Of a stretch of 49,583 bases of DNA, positions 8,429-16,180 are shown piece by piece. The notes beneath the pieces were generated by a model. The model saw nothing but the letters and a program-made list of their open reading frames with translations, was not told the origin of the DNA and made no database searches. Numbering within the stretch: position 1 is the first letter of the stretch; each line of letters starts with the position of its first letter. The DNA comes from an uncultured Porphyromonadaceae bacterium (lineage in GTDB: Bacteria; Bacteroidota; Bacteroidia; Bacteroidales; Muribaculaceae), in NCBI GenBank assembly GCA_947175665.1, contig CAMWNR010000006.1:1-49583 (forward strand). The letters are read 5' to 3'. Position numbers and translations under genes: made by a program.

Positions 8429-8995
8429 ATGAAAAAATATCTTATAGTAGGATTAGGCAATATAGGTCCTGAATATGTAGGCACACGCCATAATATCGGA
8501 TTTATGATTGCCGATGCTCTTGCAGACAGTATCAATGCCTCTTTCTCTTCATGCCGCTACGGTGACATGGCCAAGGGTAAAGTAAAAAATGCAGAATTGC
8601 TTATACTTAAGCCTTCCACATTTATGAATCTATCAGGGGTTGCCGTGAGATACTGGATGAATAAGGAGAAATTACCTCTCGAAAATTTACTCATTCTGGT
8701 AGATGATCTTGCATTACCTTTCGGTGCAATCAGATTAAGAAGTGGTGGTAGTGATGCAGGCCACAACGGATTGAAAAACATTGCATCAGAATTAGGAACA
8801 CAAAAGTATGCACGTTTGCGTTTCGGAATAGGACAGGATTTCCCTCGCGGAGGTCAGATAGATTACGTTTTAGGAAAATTTCCTAAAGATGAGATGGCAC
8901 AGATGCCTGAACGAATCGATATAGCAGTCGAGGCAATCAAGAGTTATGCGCTTAGCGGCCTCTCTTTTGCCATGACCCACTTTAATAATAAATAA
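8429..8995 (+). CDS. pth: Peptidyl-tRNA hydrolase
   Basis: Cleaves peptidyl-tRNAs released by stalled ribosomes, recycling tRNA. From the ATG giving [11 protein letters not shown] the protein is 188 residues, the normal family size, with Asn11, catalytic His21 in GTRHNIGF, the [14 protein letters not shown] motif carrying the catalytic Asp, and [14 protein letters not shown]. An in-frame ATG at 8321, overlapping the end of folE by 13 bases, would add 36 polar residues with no family counterpart. Translational coupling from that start cannot be excluded. A 10-bp repeat array begins right at its stop codon. Confidence 0.95.
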   Translation: MKKYLIVGLGNIGPEYVGTRHNIGFMIADALADSINASFSSCRYGDMAKGKVKNAELLILKPSTFMNLSGVAVRYWMNKEKLPLENLLILVDDLALPFGAIRLRSGGSDAGHNGLKNIASELGTQKYARLRFGIGQDFPRGGQIDYVLGKFPKDEMAQMPERIDIAVEAIKSYALSGLSFAMTHFNNK

Positions 8996-9060
8996 TCAAG
9001 ATTAATCAGATCAAATCAAGATAAATCAGGCCTAATCAGGCTAATCCCGACCAAATCAAA
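8994..9060. repeat. 10-bp phased repeat array, copy 1
   Basis: The pentamer AATCA (once AATCC) recurs at 8994, 9004, 9014, 9024, 9034, 9043 and 9054, a spacing of almost exactly 10 bases. Units resemble TAATCAAGAT or AAATCAGGCT. It lies between pth and the radical SAM gene. The same repeat type occurs at 30081-30182. Confidence 0.85.
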
Positions 9061-9084
9061 TTCACATTTTAAACCCCGACTATA

Positions 9085-11088
9085 ATGGATACAGGCACCG
9101 ACAAGGCTCGTTATGATAAGTCTCTTTATCTTCCTACTTCTAAGGAAGAGATAGAACGCCTTGGTTGGGATAGGCCTGATATAATTTTATTTTCGGGTGA
9201 TGCTTACGTAGACCACCCTTCTTTTGGGGCGGCTGTAATCGGAAGAGTGCTCCAAAGTCATGGATATAAAGTTGCCATAGTGCCGCAACCTAATTGGCGC
9301 GATGACCTTCGTGACTTTAAGAAACTTGGCAAACCGAAACTCTTTTTCGGTGTATCGCCGGGGGCGATGGACTCGATGGTAAATCATTATACCGCTGCCC
9401 GCCGTTTACGTCATGATGATCCTTACACTCCCGGTGGTAAGCATGGGGCTCGTCCGGATTACCCTTCAATTGTCTACTCGAAGATACTTAAGGAGTTATA
9501 TCCCGATGTGCCGGTTATAGGCGGGGGTATAGAATGCTCCTTAAGACGCGTATCTCATTATGACTATTGGCAGGATAAATTGCGTCCGTCAATTTTGATT
9601 GATTCCCGCCTCGATATGCTCATCTACGGCATGGGTGAGAGAACTATTGTCGCACTTGCCGATCGACTTTCAAAAGGTGAAAATATTAAGGATATTACCG
9701 ACCTGCCGCAGACCGCTTTTATAAGTTCATACACGCCTGATCCCGACAAGGATATAATATTACATTCTTATGAAGAGTGTGTGAATAATAGAACTCTTCA
9801 AGCCTCCAATTTTAAATTCGTAGAGATCGAATCAAATAAAATGGAGGGGAACCGTCTATGGCAACAGACCGGCAAGAGATGGATATGTATTAATCCTATG
9901 TTGCCTCAGATGACCTCAGAAGAGATTGACGCCTCGTTTGATCTCCCATATACGCGTTATCCTCACCCTCGATATAAGGGGAAAGTGATTCCGGCTTATG
10001 ATATGATTCGCCACTCTATCAATATGCATAGAGGGTGTTTCGGTGGTTGTGCCTTTTGCACCATTTCGGCCCATCAAGGCAAATTTATCGCCTCCCGTTC
10101 TAAGGAGTCTATCTTGCGCGAGGCAATTCAAGTTACCAAGATGGATGATTTCAAGGGTTATATTTCTGATCTTGGAGGTCCATCGGCAAATATGTACAAG
10201 ATGAAAGGACGTGATATATCCAAATGCAGAGTTTGCACACGTCCATCATGTCTGCACCCCGTGGTGTGTCCGAATCTTAACAACGATCACTCTCCCCTGC
10301 TTGAAGTTTACAAGGCGGTCGATAATCTACCCGGTGTCAAAAAGTCTTTTGTGGGTAGCGGTGTCAGATATGATCTTGCCATGGCTCATTCCGACAATCA
10401 GAAGATTAATGAGTCTAACAGAAAATACCTTCGCGAACTGATAGCAAATCATGTGAGTGGCCGACTTAAGGTCGCGCCCGAACATACTTCAGACGAAGTA
10501 CTGAACATAATGCGCAAACCTTCGTTTGAACTGTTTAAGAAATTCAAATCTGTTTTTGATAAGGTAAACAGAGAGGAAGATTTAAAACAGCAATTAATAC
10601 CGTATTTCATCTCTTCACATCCGGGATGTCAGGAAGTGGATATGGCGGAGTTGGCAGTTGCTACCAAAGATCTCAATTTTCATCTTGAGCAGGTACAGGA
10701 TTTTACTCCAACCCCCATGACTGTTTCGACAGAAATATATTATTCAGGAGTACACCCTTATACTCTCAAAAAAGTCTTTACCGCTAAAAGTGATAAGGAG
10801 AAACAAGCACAGAGACAGTTTTTCTTCTGGTATAAACCGGATGCAAAATATGGAATCGCCAAGGCTCTACAGGCCCTGCACCGGCCTGATCTCCTTAAGG
10901 CTCTCTACCCCGGAGGTATTCCGGGTTATAACACACATAAGAGTTACAATACCGCGACTACAAGTAATCATTCCAATTCTCGACACAGCGGAAATAGTAA
11001 GCATAAAACCAAAAGGACTGAAAAGTCCGGTCGCTTCTCTTATGGTGAATCACAGGTTAGCAATAACAAAGTATCACGAAAAAAATAA
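9085..11088 (+). CDS. YgiQ family radical SAM protein
   Basis: A 667-residue protein of the UPF0313/YgiQ family. The radical SAM cluster motif CFGGCAFC (Cx3Cx2C) lies near residues 316-323 in RGCFGGCAFCTISAHQG. The family-specific N-terminal half is present (DIILFSGDAYVDHPSFG; VIGGGIECSLRRVSHYDYW), and a second Cys-rich stretch, CRVCTRPSCLHPVVCPN, could hold another cluster. The C-terminus is a basic, Ser/Asn-rich tail (KHKTKRTEKSGRFSYGE) that looks disordered. The reaction is not established for the family. A repeat array separates it from pth, and the peptidase gene follows after 33 bases. Confidence 0.92.
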   Translation: MDTGTDKARYDKSLYLPTSKEEIERLGWDRPDIILFSGDAYVDHPSFGAAVIGRVLQSHGYKVAIVPQPNWRDDLRDFKKLGKPKLFFGVSPGAMDSMVNHYTAARRLRHDDPYTPGGKHGARPDYPSIVYSKILKELYPDVPVIGGGIECSLRRVSHYDYWQDKLRPSILIDSRLDMLIYGMGERTIVALADRLSKGENIKDITDLPQTAFISSYTPDPDKDIILHSYEECVNNRTLQASNFKFVEIESNKMEGNRLWQQTGKRWICINPMLPQMTSEEIDASFDLPYTRYPHPRYKGKVIPAYDMIRHSINMHRGCFGGCAFCTISAHQGKFIASRSKESILREAIQVTKMDDFKGYISDLGGPSANMYKMKGRDISKCRVCTRPSCLHPVVCPNLNNDHSPLLEVYKAVDNLPGVKKSFVGSGVRYDLAMAHSDNQKINESNRKYLRELIANHVSGRLKVAPEHTSDEVLNIMRKPSFELFKKFKSVFDKVNREEDLKQQLIPYFISSHPGCQEVDMAELAVATKDLNFHLEQVQDFTPTPMTVSTEIYYSGVHPYTLKKVFTAKSDKEKQAQRQFFFWYKPDAKYGIAKALQALHRPDLLKALYPGGIPGYNTHKSYNTATTSNHSNSRHSGNSKHKTKRTEKSGRFSYGESQVSNNKVSRKK

Positions 11089-11121
11089 CTTTTTATCTAA
11101 TACAATTTATAATTACACTTT

Positions 11122-13233
11122 ATGAACAAACTGATTATTCCCATGAGTATGGCACTACTTTCAGGTGCGTTGGGAGGTTGCTCCTCTGCACAGGAAAATC
11201 AAGATGTAATCATCGAAAAGCCGGATGTAACGATTGAAAACGGGATGCTTACTCCGGAAGTTCTTGAATCTTTCGGACGTATCCAGGAATATGTGGCTTC
11301 GCCCGATGGTTCAAAAATAGCCTTTACTCTTGCTTACGAAGACATAAATGAGAATAAGAGTAATGCCGAAATATACCTGATGAATCCTGATGGTTCTGAC
11401 ATTACCCGTCTTACCAAAACAGCAAATTCGGAGTCTAATCTTTGCTGGATACAGAATGGCGAGCGCATAGCCTATATCGGTAAAGATGAAAGCACAACTG
11501 TACCTCAGGTTTTTGCCATTAATCCTAATGGTGAGGAGCAGGTTTGCCTCACATCTTTAGAAAACGGTGTGGAATGCTTTAAATTCTCACCTGATGAAAC
11601 AAAAATAATTGTTGCATCCACAATCAAGCCTTGGGAAAAAGATTCTACTCTTTTCGCCGGACTTGAAAAAACGACAGGCCGCCTGATCAATGACCTGATG
11701 TATAAGCATTGGGATGAATGGGTTGAAGAGATACCTCACCCCTTCCTGGGCGAATTTGACGGTAAATCAGCCTCTAACTTTGTCGATATAATGGCAGGCG
11801 AACCGTTTGAATGTCCCATGCGTCCGTTTGGAGGTGCTGAGTCTTTTGAGTTTACTCCCGACAGTAAATCTTTGATCTATGTATCTCGTAAATTGGCAGG
11901 TAAAGATTACGCTTTCTCTACTGATTCTAATCTTTATCTCTATAATATAGCCGAAAAGACTACCAAGAATCTGACCGAAGGGATGCTCGGATACGATACC
12001 GATCCTAAGTTCTCTCCCGATGGTAAGACATTAGCATGGTTATCAATGGAGACTCCCAAGTATGAATCCGATAAAAAGCGCCTGATGGTTATGGATATGG
12101 CTACAGGTGAGAAGAAAGATCTTACTGCAAATTGGAAATATTGGCCTGAAGAGTTTATATGGTCCGCTGATGGCAAGACTATCTATTTTGCCGGATACTG
12201 TGAGGGTACCGAACCTATCTTCAAGATGGATGTGGCTACTCAGGAGGTTACTCAACTCACTGAGGGTATGTGGGATTGTCATGCGGTATCTCAATTGCCC
12301 GACGGCTCACTGATGGCTATGCGTCACAATATGCTCCAACCGGATGATATTATTGCAGTCAACGGTGGTAAGACTACTCAAATCACAGATATCAATAAAG
12401 ATATTCTCGACCAACTTGCGGAAGTAAAAGTCGAAAAACGTACCGTCACAACTACCGATGGTCAGGAAATGGTTTGCTGGCTTATATTACCCGCAAATTT
12501 TGACGAAAACAAAAAGTATCCCGGTATCCTCTACTGTCAGGGTGGTCCGCAACAGGCTGTTAGTCAGTTCTGGAGTTACCGTTGGAACTTCCGCATAATG
12601 GCTGCCAATGGTTATGCCATTATCGCCCCTAACCGTCGTGGCACCCCCGGATTCGGTAGCGAATGGAATCGTCAGATTTCCGGTGATTACGGTGGTCAGA
12701 ACATGAAGGATTATCTCGCTGCCGCTGATTATCTTGCTGCTCTCCCATTTGTCGACGAGAAGCATATCGGTGCCATAGGCGCAAGTTACGGTGGCTTCTC
12801 TGTATACTGGCTTGCAGGTCACCATGAAGGACGTTTTGCCGCTCTTATCGCACACGCAGGTATCTTTAATGTCGAAGCACAGTATCTCGAAACCGAAGAG
12901 ATGTTCTTTGCAGACTTCGATCTCGGCGGACCGTACTGGGATAAAGAGAATGCTGTCGCTCAGCGTACATACGCCACTTCACCGCATAAGTTTGTAGACA
13001 AGTGGACCGCTCCCATATTGGTTACTGTTGGCGAAAAAGATTATCGTATCCTTGCATCTCAAGGTATGATGGCCTTTAATGCTGCCAAGATGAGAGGTCT
13101 CGAATGCGAAATGCTCGTATTCCCCGACGAAAATCACTGGGTAATCAAACCGCAGAACGCTATATTGTGGCAAAGAGTATTTTTCAATTTCCTTGACAAA
13201 TATCTTAAATCTCCCGAGGCCCAAAACAATTGA
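11122..13233 (+). CDS. S9 family prolyl oligopeptidase-like lipoprotein
   Basis: A 703-residue serine peptidase of the S9 (dipeptidyl/acylaminoacyl peptidase) group. The N-terminus MNKLIIPMSMALLSGALGGC is a lipoprotein signal with lipobox LGGC, so it is anchored in the envelope facing the periplasm. Residues about 40-430 form a WD40/TolB-like beta-propeller with repeated SPDGSKIAF and FSPDGKTLAWL blades. The alpha/beta-hydrolase domain follows, with the nucleophile near Ser555 in GASYGGF, Asp near 640 in GEKDYRI and His near 672 in ENHWV. Such enzymes trim short peptides from proteins taken up by asaccharolytic and gut Bacteroidetes. A strong terminator follows. Confidence 0.92.
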   Translation: MNKLIIPMSMALLSGALGGCSSAQENQDVIIEKPDVTIENGMLTPEVLESFGRIQEYVASPDGSKIAFTLAYEDINENKSNAEIYLMNPDGSDITRLTKTANSESNLCWIQNGERIAYIGKDESTTVPQVFAINPNGEEQVCLTSLENGVECFKFSPDETKIIVASTIKPWEKDSTLFAGLEKTTGRLINDLMYKHWDEWVEEIPHPFLGEFDGKSASNFVDIMAGEPFECPMRPFGGAESFEFTPDSKSLIYVSRKLAGKDYAFSTDSNLYLYNIAEKTTKNLTEGMLGYDTDPKFSPDGKTLAWLSMETPKYESDKKRLMVMDMATGEKKDLTANWKYWPEEFIWSADGKTIYFAGYCEGTEPIFKMDVATQEVTQLTEGMWDCHAVSQLPDGSLMAMRHNMLQPDDIIAVNGGKTTQITDINKDILDQLAEVKVEKRTVTTTDGQEMVCWLILPANFDENKKYPGILYCQGGPQQAVSQFWSYRWNFRIMAANGYAIIAPNRRGTPGFGSEWNRQISGDYGGQNMKDYLAAADYLAALPFVDEKHIGAIGASYGGFSVYWLAGHHEGRFAALIAHAGIFNVEAQYLETEEMFFADFDLGGPYWDKENAVAQRTYATSPHKFVDKWTAPILVTVGEKDYRILASQGMMAFNAAKMRGLECEMLVFPDENHWVIKPQNAILWQRVFFNFLDKYLKSPEAQNN

Positions 13234-13295
13234 TTATATTACTAATCATATATGTGGTAAGGATACCAAACCAATCCGCAATCCTTTGGATATAA

Positions 13296-13331
13296 TCCGG
13301 CGTAGCCGAATTTAAGCATAATCCCGCATCA
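13296..13331 (+). repeat. Dispersed intergenic motif, copy 2
   Basis: Begins ATCCGGCGTAGCCGAATTTA then AGCATAATCCCGCATCAA. It matches 2526-2561 without gaps, with the small hairpin kept through paired changes (CCCGC/GCGGG there, CGGC/GCCG here). Compensatory change of this kind suggests the stem is selected or was copied as a structured unit. Confidence 0.55.
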
Positions 13332-13370
13332 ATTAAGACTAACAGCCTTAATTGATGCGGATACTTATTT
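13324..13370 (+). terminator. Terminator of the S9 peptidase gene
   Basis: A 14-bp perfect stem, CCGCATCAATTAAG with CTTAATTGATGCGG, with a 9-base loop and followed by ATACTTATTTTTATCC. It overlaps the end of the dispersed motif. Confidence 0.8.
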
Positions 13371-13483
13371 TTATCCTACCACGGCTCAGTAACCCCGTTT
13401 GTGGTACTTCTTTTTCCGACTTCAATTCTCTCTTAGCATTTAATGCTAACTATAATAGATGTTAGAACAATAAAAAACCTTAT

Positions 13484-13498
13484 TTAGAATCATTCTAA
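13484..13498. promoter_or_regulatory. 7-1-7 palindrome, candidate metalloregulator operator
   Basis: TTAGAAT-C-ATTCTAA is a perfect 7-1-7 inverted repeat, the geometry of Fur-type boxes. It ends 15 bases before the -7 box of feoAB, so a bound protein would cover the -33 region. That an iron-responsive repressor (Fur or DtxR type) binds here is inferred from position and from the ferrous-iron transporter downstream. Confidence 0.55.
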
Positions 13499-13513
13499 TT
13501 AAATAAAATTTAT

Positions 13514-13521
13514 TAACTTTG
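13514..13521 (+). promoter_or_regulatory. -7 box of the feoAB promoter
   Basis: TAACTTTG within AATTTATTAACTTTG, the 15-mer also seen at tpiA and mreB. The expected start is near 13528, giving a leader of about 62 bases. No exact TTTG is found 19-21 bases upstream; the palindrome occupies that region, consistent with a regulated promoter. Confidence 0.65.
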
Positions 13522-13523
13522 CA

Positions 13524-13550
13524 TCGGATTATTCATTCCGGGTAATCCGA
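13524..13550 (+). promoter_or_regulatory. Inverted repeat at the feoAB transcript start
   Basis: TCGGATTA and TAATCCGA are perfect 8-base arms separated by 11 bases, right after the -7 box. It could be a second operator or a 5' leader hairpin. The function is not known. Confidence 0.5.
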
Positions 13551-13589
13551 CATTATTTTTAATCGCTAACATATAGAAAAGTAAAATAG

Positions 13590-16034
13590 ATGAGATTAGC
13601 AAATCTTAAACCGGGACAGAAAGGTGTAGTCACCAAGATTTTAGGTCATGGCGCTTTTCGTAAGCGCGTCATGGAGATGGGATTTGTAAGAGGTCGCGAA
13701 GTTGCCATGATTCTTAATGCTCCGCTTCAGGATCCTATTAAGTACAAACTTATGGACTATGAGGTAAGTCTCCGTAGAGCCGAAGCCGAACTCATAGAGA
13801 TTGAAACTCTTGAAAACTGGCAAAAACAAGCCGAACAGATACGCGAGTACAATACCGGTATTCATGACCCTGCGCTTGAGGAAAATTTCCGTAAGGATAA
13901 GATAATAAATATCGCTCTTATAGGTAATCCCAACTGCGGTAAGACCTCCCTCTTTAACATTGTATCGGGAGCCCACGAACATGTAGGCAACTATGCGGGT
14001 GTTACAGTTGGAGCCAAAGCGGGTACCCTCAAATATAAAGGGTATAAATTTAATGTGGTTGACTTACCCGGCACCTATTCATTATCTGCCTATTCTCCTG
14101 AGGAGTTATACGTAATGCGCTATCTGCATCAGGAGACTCCCGATGTAATAGTCAATGTCGTGGTTGCATCAAATCTGGAACGTAACCTCTATCTTACTAC
14201 CGAACTCATCGACATGAACCGTAGTATGGTGATCGATCTTAATATGTATGACGAACTGGAGAAGAGCAACGCAAAACTTGATTACCAGCAACTCGGCAAA
14301 ATGCTCGGTGTTCCGGTAGTACCTACAAAGGCATCGACAGGCTGGAATGTAAATAAACTCCTTGATACGATTATTGATGTTTACGAAATGCGCAATAAGG
14401 ATGTAAGACACATCCACGTAAAGATGCGTAAAAATATCGAGGAGGGTGTTTCTGCCATTAAAGACCTCATAAAAAATGATGCTACAATTTCCCAGCACTT
14501 CTCTCCTCGATACCTTGCCATAAAACTCCTTGAGGGTGACCCGGAGGCCGACGCCATCTTACGTGAAGCCGCTACTTACAAGAATATTAAAGAAGCAAGG
14601 GAAAAGGCTGTAGTCAATATAGAAAAAGAACTCTCCGAGGATGTTAACTCTGCAATCGCAGCAGATAAATATGGATTTATACAGGGTGCTTTAGCGGAGA
14701 CAATGGAGGGAAATGTACTCCATGAGCAGAAGACCACAAAACTCATCGATGCTATCGTAACGAGTAAGATATTCGGTTTTCCAATCTTCCTGCTGGTGAT
14801 GTTGCTGATGTTTTGGGCTACATTTCAAATAGGTTCTTATCCGATGGAGTGGATAGAGTCACTGGTATCGTGGATCTCAAATATCATAGGTGAGTATATG
14901 CCCGACGGTCCGTTTAAGGATCTGATAATCGATGGTATTATCGGTGGCGTCGGGGGTGTTATTGTTTTTCTCCCCAACATTCTAATACTCTATTTCTTCA
15001 TATCATTGATGGAGGATACCGGTTATATGGCCAGAGTGGCATTTATCATGGACAAACTTATGCACAAGATGGGATTGCATGGTAAATCATTTATTCCTCT
15101 GGTGATGGGCTTCGGTTGTAACGTTCCCGCTATTATGTCGACACGTATTATTGAGAGCAAAAGCAGTCGCCTTATTACAATCCTGATCAACCCCTTCATC
15201 AGTTGCTCTGCCCGTATACCTATCTACGTATTACTTGTAGGTTGCTTTTTCCCTAAACATGGTGGTCTGGTATTTTTCGGATTATACCTCTTAGGTATCA
15301 TAATAGCCGTACTGACTGCTAAATTGATGAGAAGATTTTGGCTTAAAACCGACGAAACTCCCTTTGTTATGGAACTTCCTCCTTATCGTATCCCCACAGG
15401 TAAGGCGATTATGAGAGGTATGTGGTCAAAAGCACAGCAATATCTTAATAAAATGGGTGGTATCATATTGGTAGCCTCTATCATTATCTGGGCTCTCTCA
15501 TACTTCCCGCAACGCAGTTTTGATGAAGTGCCTCAGGAGTATTTCACTTCAGTAGTGAGTGACATACCCGCCGATGAGATGAGTAATTTATCTGAAGATC
15601 ATTTGCAAGAACTTGTAACAAACCAATATCAGCAGGAAAATTCCATACTCGGACATGTCGGTAAATTTGTAGAGCCTGTAGTGCGTCCTATGGAATACGG
15701 TTGGAAAACAACCGTGGCACTCCTCGCAGGTGCCGCTGCCAAAGAGGTAGTCGTCAGCACGATCGGAGTACTTTATGTGGGTGAAGATGACGCGGATCTA
15801 ATCTCCGAACGACTCACCACTCCGTCTACTCTTACCGGCCGGGCACCGTTTGACTCAGCCAAGGCGTTGTCATTTATGGTATTCGTATTACTCTATTTCC
15901 CATGTATTGCTACTCTGACAGCGATAGCACGTGAAACGGAAAATTGGAAATATGCTCTTTTCTCCGCACTTTATAATACCTCGCTCGCATGGGTACTCGC
16001 ATTCATCACATATCGTATAGCACTGCTATTTTGA
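13590..16034 (+). CDS. feoB: Ferrous iron transporter, FeoA-FeoB fusion
   Basis: Imports Fe(II) across the inner membrane. Residues 1-73 are a FeoA SH3-like domain (MRLANLKPGQKGVVTKILG; AELIEI). The FeoB G-domain starts near residue 110: G1 GNPNCGKTS, G3 DLPGTYSLS, G4-like NMYDE. A cytosolic helical linker follows, then two Gate domains and hydrophobic segments (FGFPIFLLVMLLMFWATFQI; FLPNILILYFFISLMEDTGY; GFGCNVPAIMSTR; AAAKEVVVSTIGVLYVG). At 814 residues it is full length for the fused form common in Bacteroidales. The family DATNLERNL stretch reads VASNLERNL, with Val in place of Asp. It is transcribed alone, and the promoter carries a palindrome suggesting iron control. Confidence 0.96.
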   Translation: MRLANLKPGQKGVVTKILGHGAFRKRVMEMGFVRGREVAMILNAPLQDPIKYKLMDYEVSLRRAEAELIEIETLENWQKQAEQIREYNTGIHDPALEENFRKDKIINIALIGNPNCGKTSLFNIVSGAHEHVGNYAGVTVGAKAGTLKYKGYKFNVVDLPGTYSLSAYSPEELYVMRYLHQETPDVIVNVVVASNLERNLYLTTELIDMNRSMVIDLNMYDELEKSNAKLDYQQLGKMLGVPVVPTKASTGWNVNKLLDTIIDVYEMRNKDVRHIHVKMRKNIEEGVSAIKDLIKNDATISQHFSPRYLAIKLLEGDPEADAILREAATYKNIKEAREKAVVNIEKELSEDVNSAIAADKYGFIQGALAETMEGNVLHEQKTTKLIDAIVTSKIFGFPIFLLVMLLMFWATFQIGSYPMEWIESLVSWISNIIGEYMPDGPFKDLIIDGIIGGVGGVIVFLPNILILYFFISLMEDTGYMARVAFIMDKLMHKMGLHGKSFIPLVMGFGCNVPAIMSTRIIESKSSRLITILINPFISCSARIPIYVLLVGCFFPKHGGLVFFGLYLLGIIIAVLTAKLMRRFWLKTDETPFVMELPPYRIPTGKAIMRGMWSKAQQYLNKMGGIILVASIIIWALSYFPQRSFDEVPQEYFTSVVSDIPADEMSNLSEDHLQELVTNQYQQENSILGHVGKFVEPVVRPMEYGWKTTVALLAGAAAKEVVVSTIGVLYVGEDDADLISERLTTPSTLTGRAPFDSAKALSFMVFVLLYFPCIATLTAIARETENWKYALFSALYNTSLAWVLAFITYRIALLF

Positions 16035-16081
16035 AATATAGACACTAATTTAGCAACAATATACTAAATTTAACGTTAATG

Positions 16082-16113
16082 TAGGTAGGAGTTCTCTCCT
16101 GCCTATATTTTTT
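16082..16113 (+). terminator. Terminator of feoAB
   Basis: TAGGTAGGAG and CTCCTGCCTA form a 10-bp stem with one G-U pair and a TTCT loop, then TATTTTTT. It sits in the 146-base gap before clpC. A TTTG at 16123-16126 and an imperfect TAATTTTC at 16144-16151, 17 bases apart, are the only weak hint of a clpC promoter. Confidence 0.8.
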
Positions 16114-16180
16114 GGCACAATATTTGATATATTACTTATTACGTAATTTTCGAAATTGGAATAATACAAAATCACTATAG

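Larger units (their letters stand above)
13234..13589. other. S9 peptidase-feoAB intergenic region
   Basis: This gap holds the second copy of the GCGTAGC/AGCATA motif, a strong terminator, a smaller inverted repeat, TACCAC (13377-13382) with GTGGTA (13400-13405), and then the feoAB control region with palindrome, -7 box and leader hairpin. There is no gene candidate. Confidence 0.7.

Noticed and set aside
8994-9060. 10-bp repeats as a possible CRISPR array
   Set aside because: There are no spacers, units are only 10 bases, and no cas genes are in the window.
13377-13405. TACCAC/GTGGTA inverted repeat as a terminator
   Set aside because: The arms are only six bases with a 17-base loop; the stronger stem at 13324 already serves.
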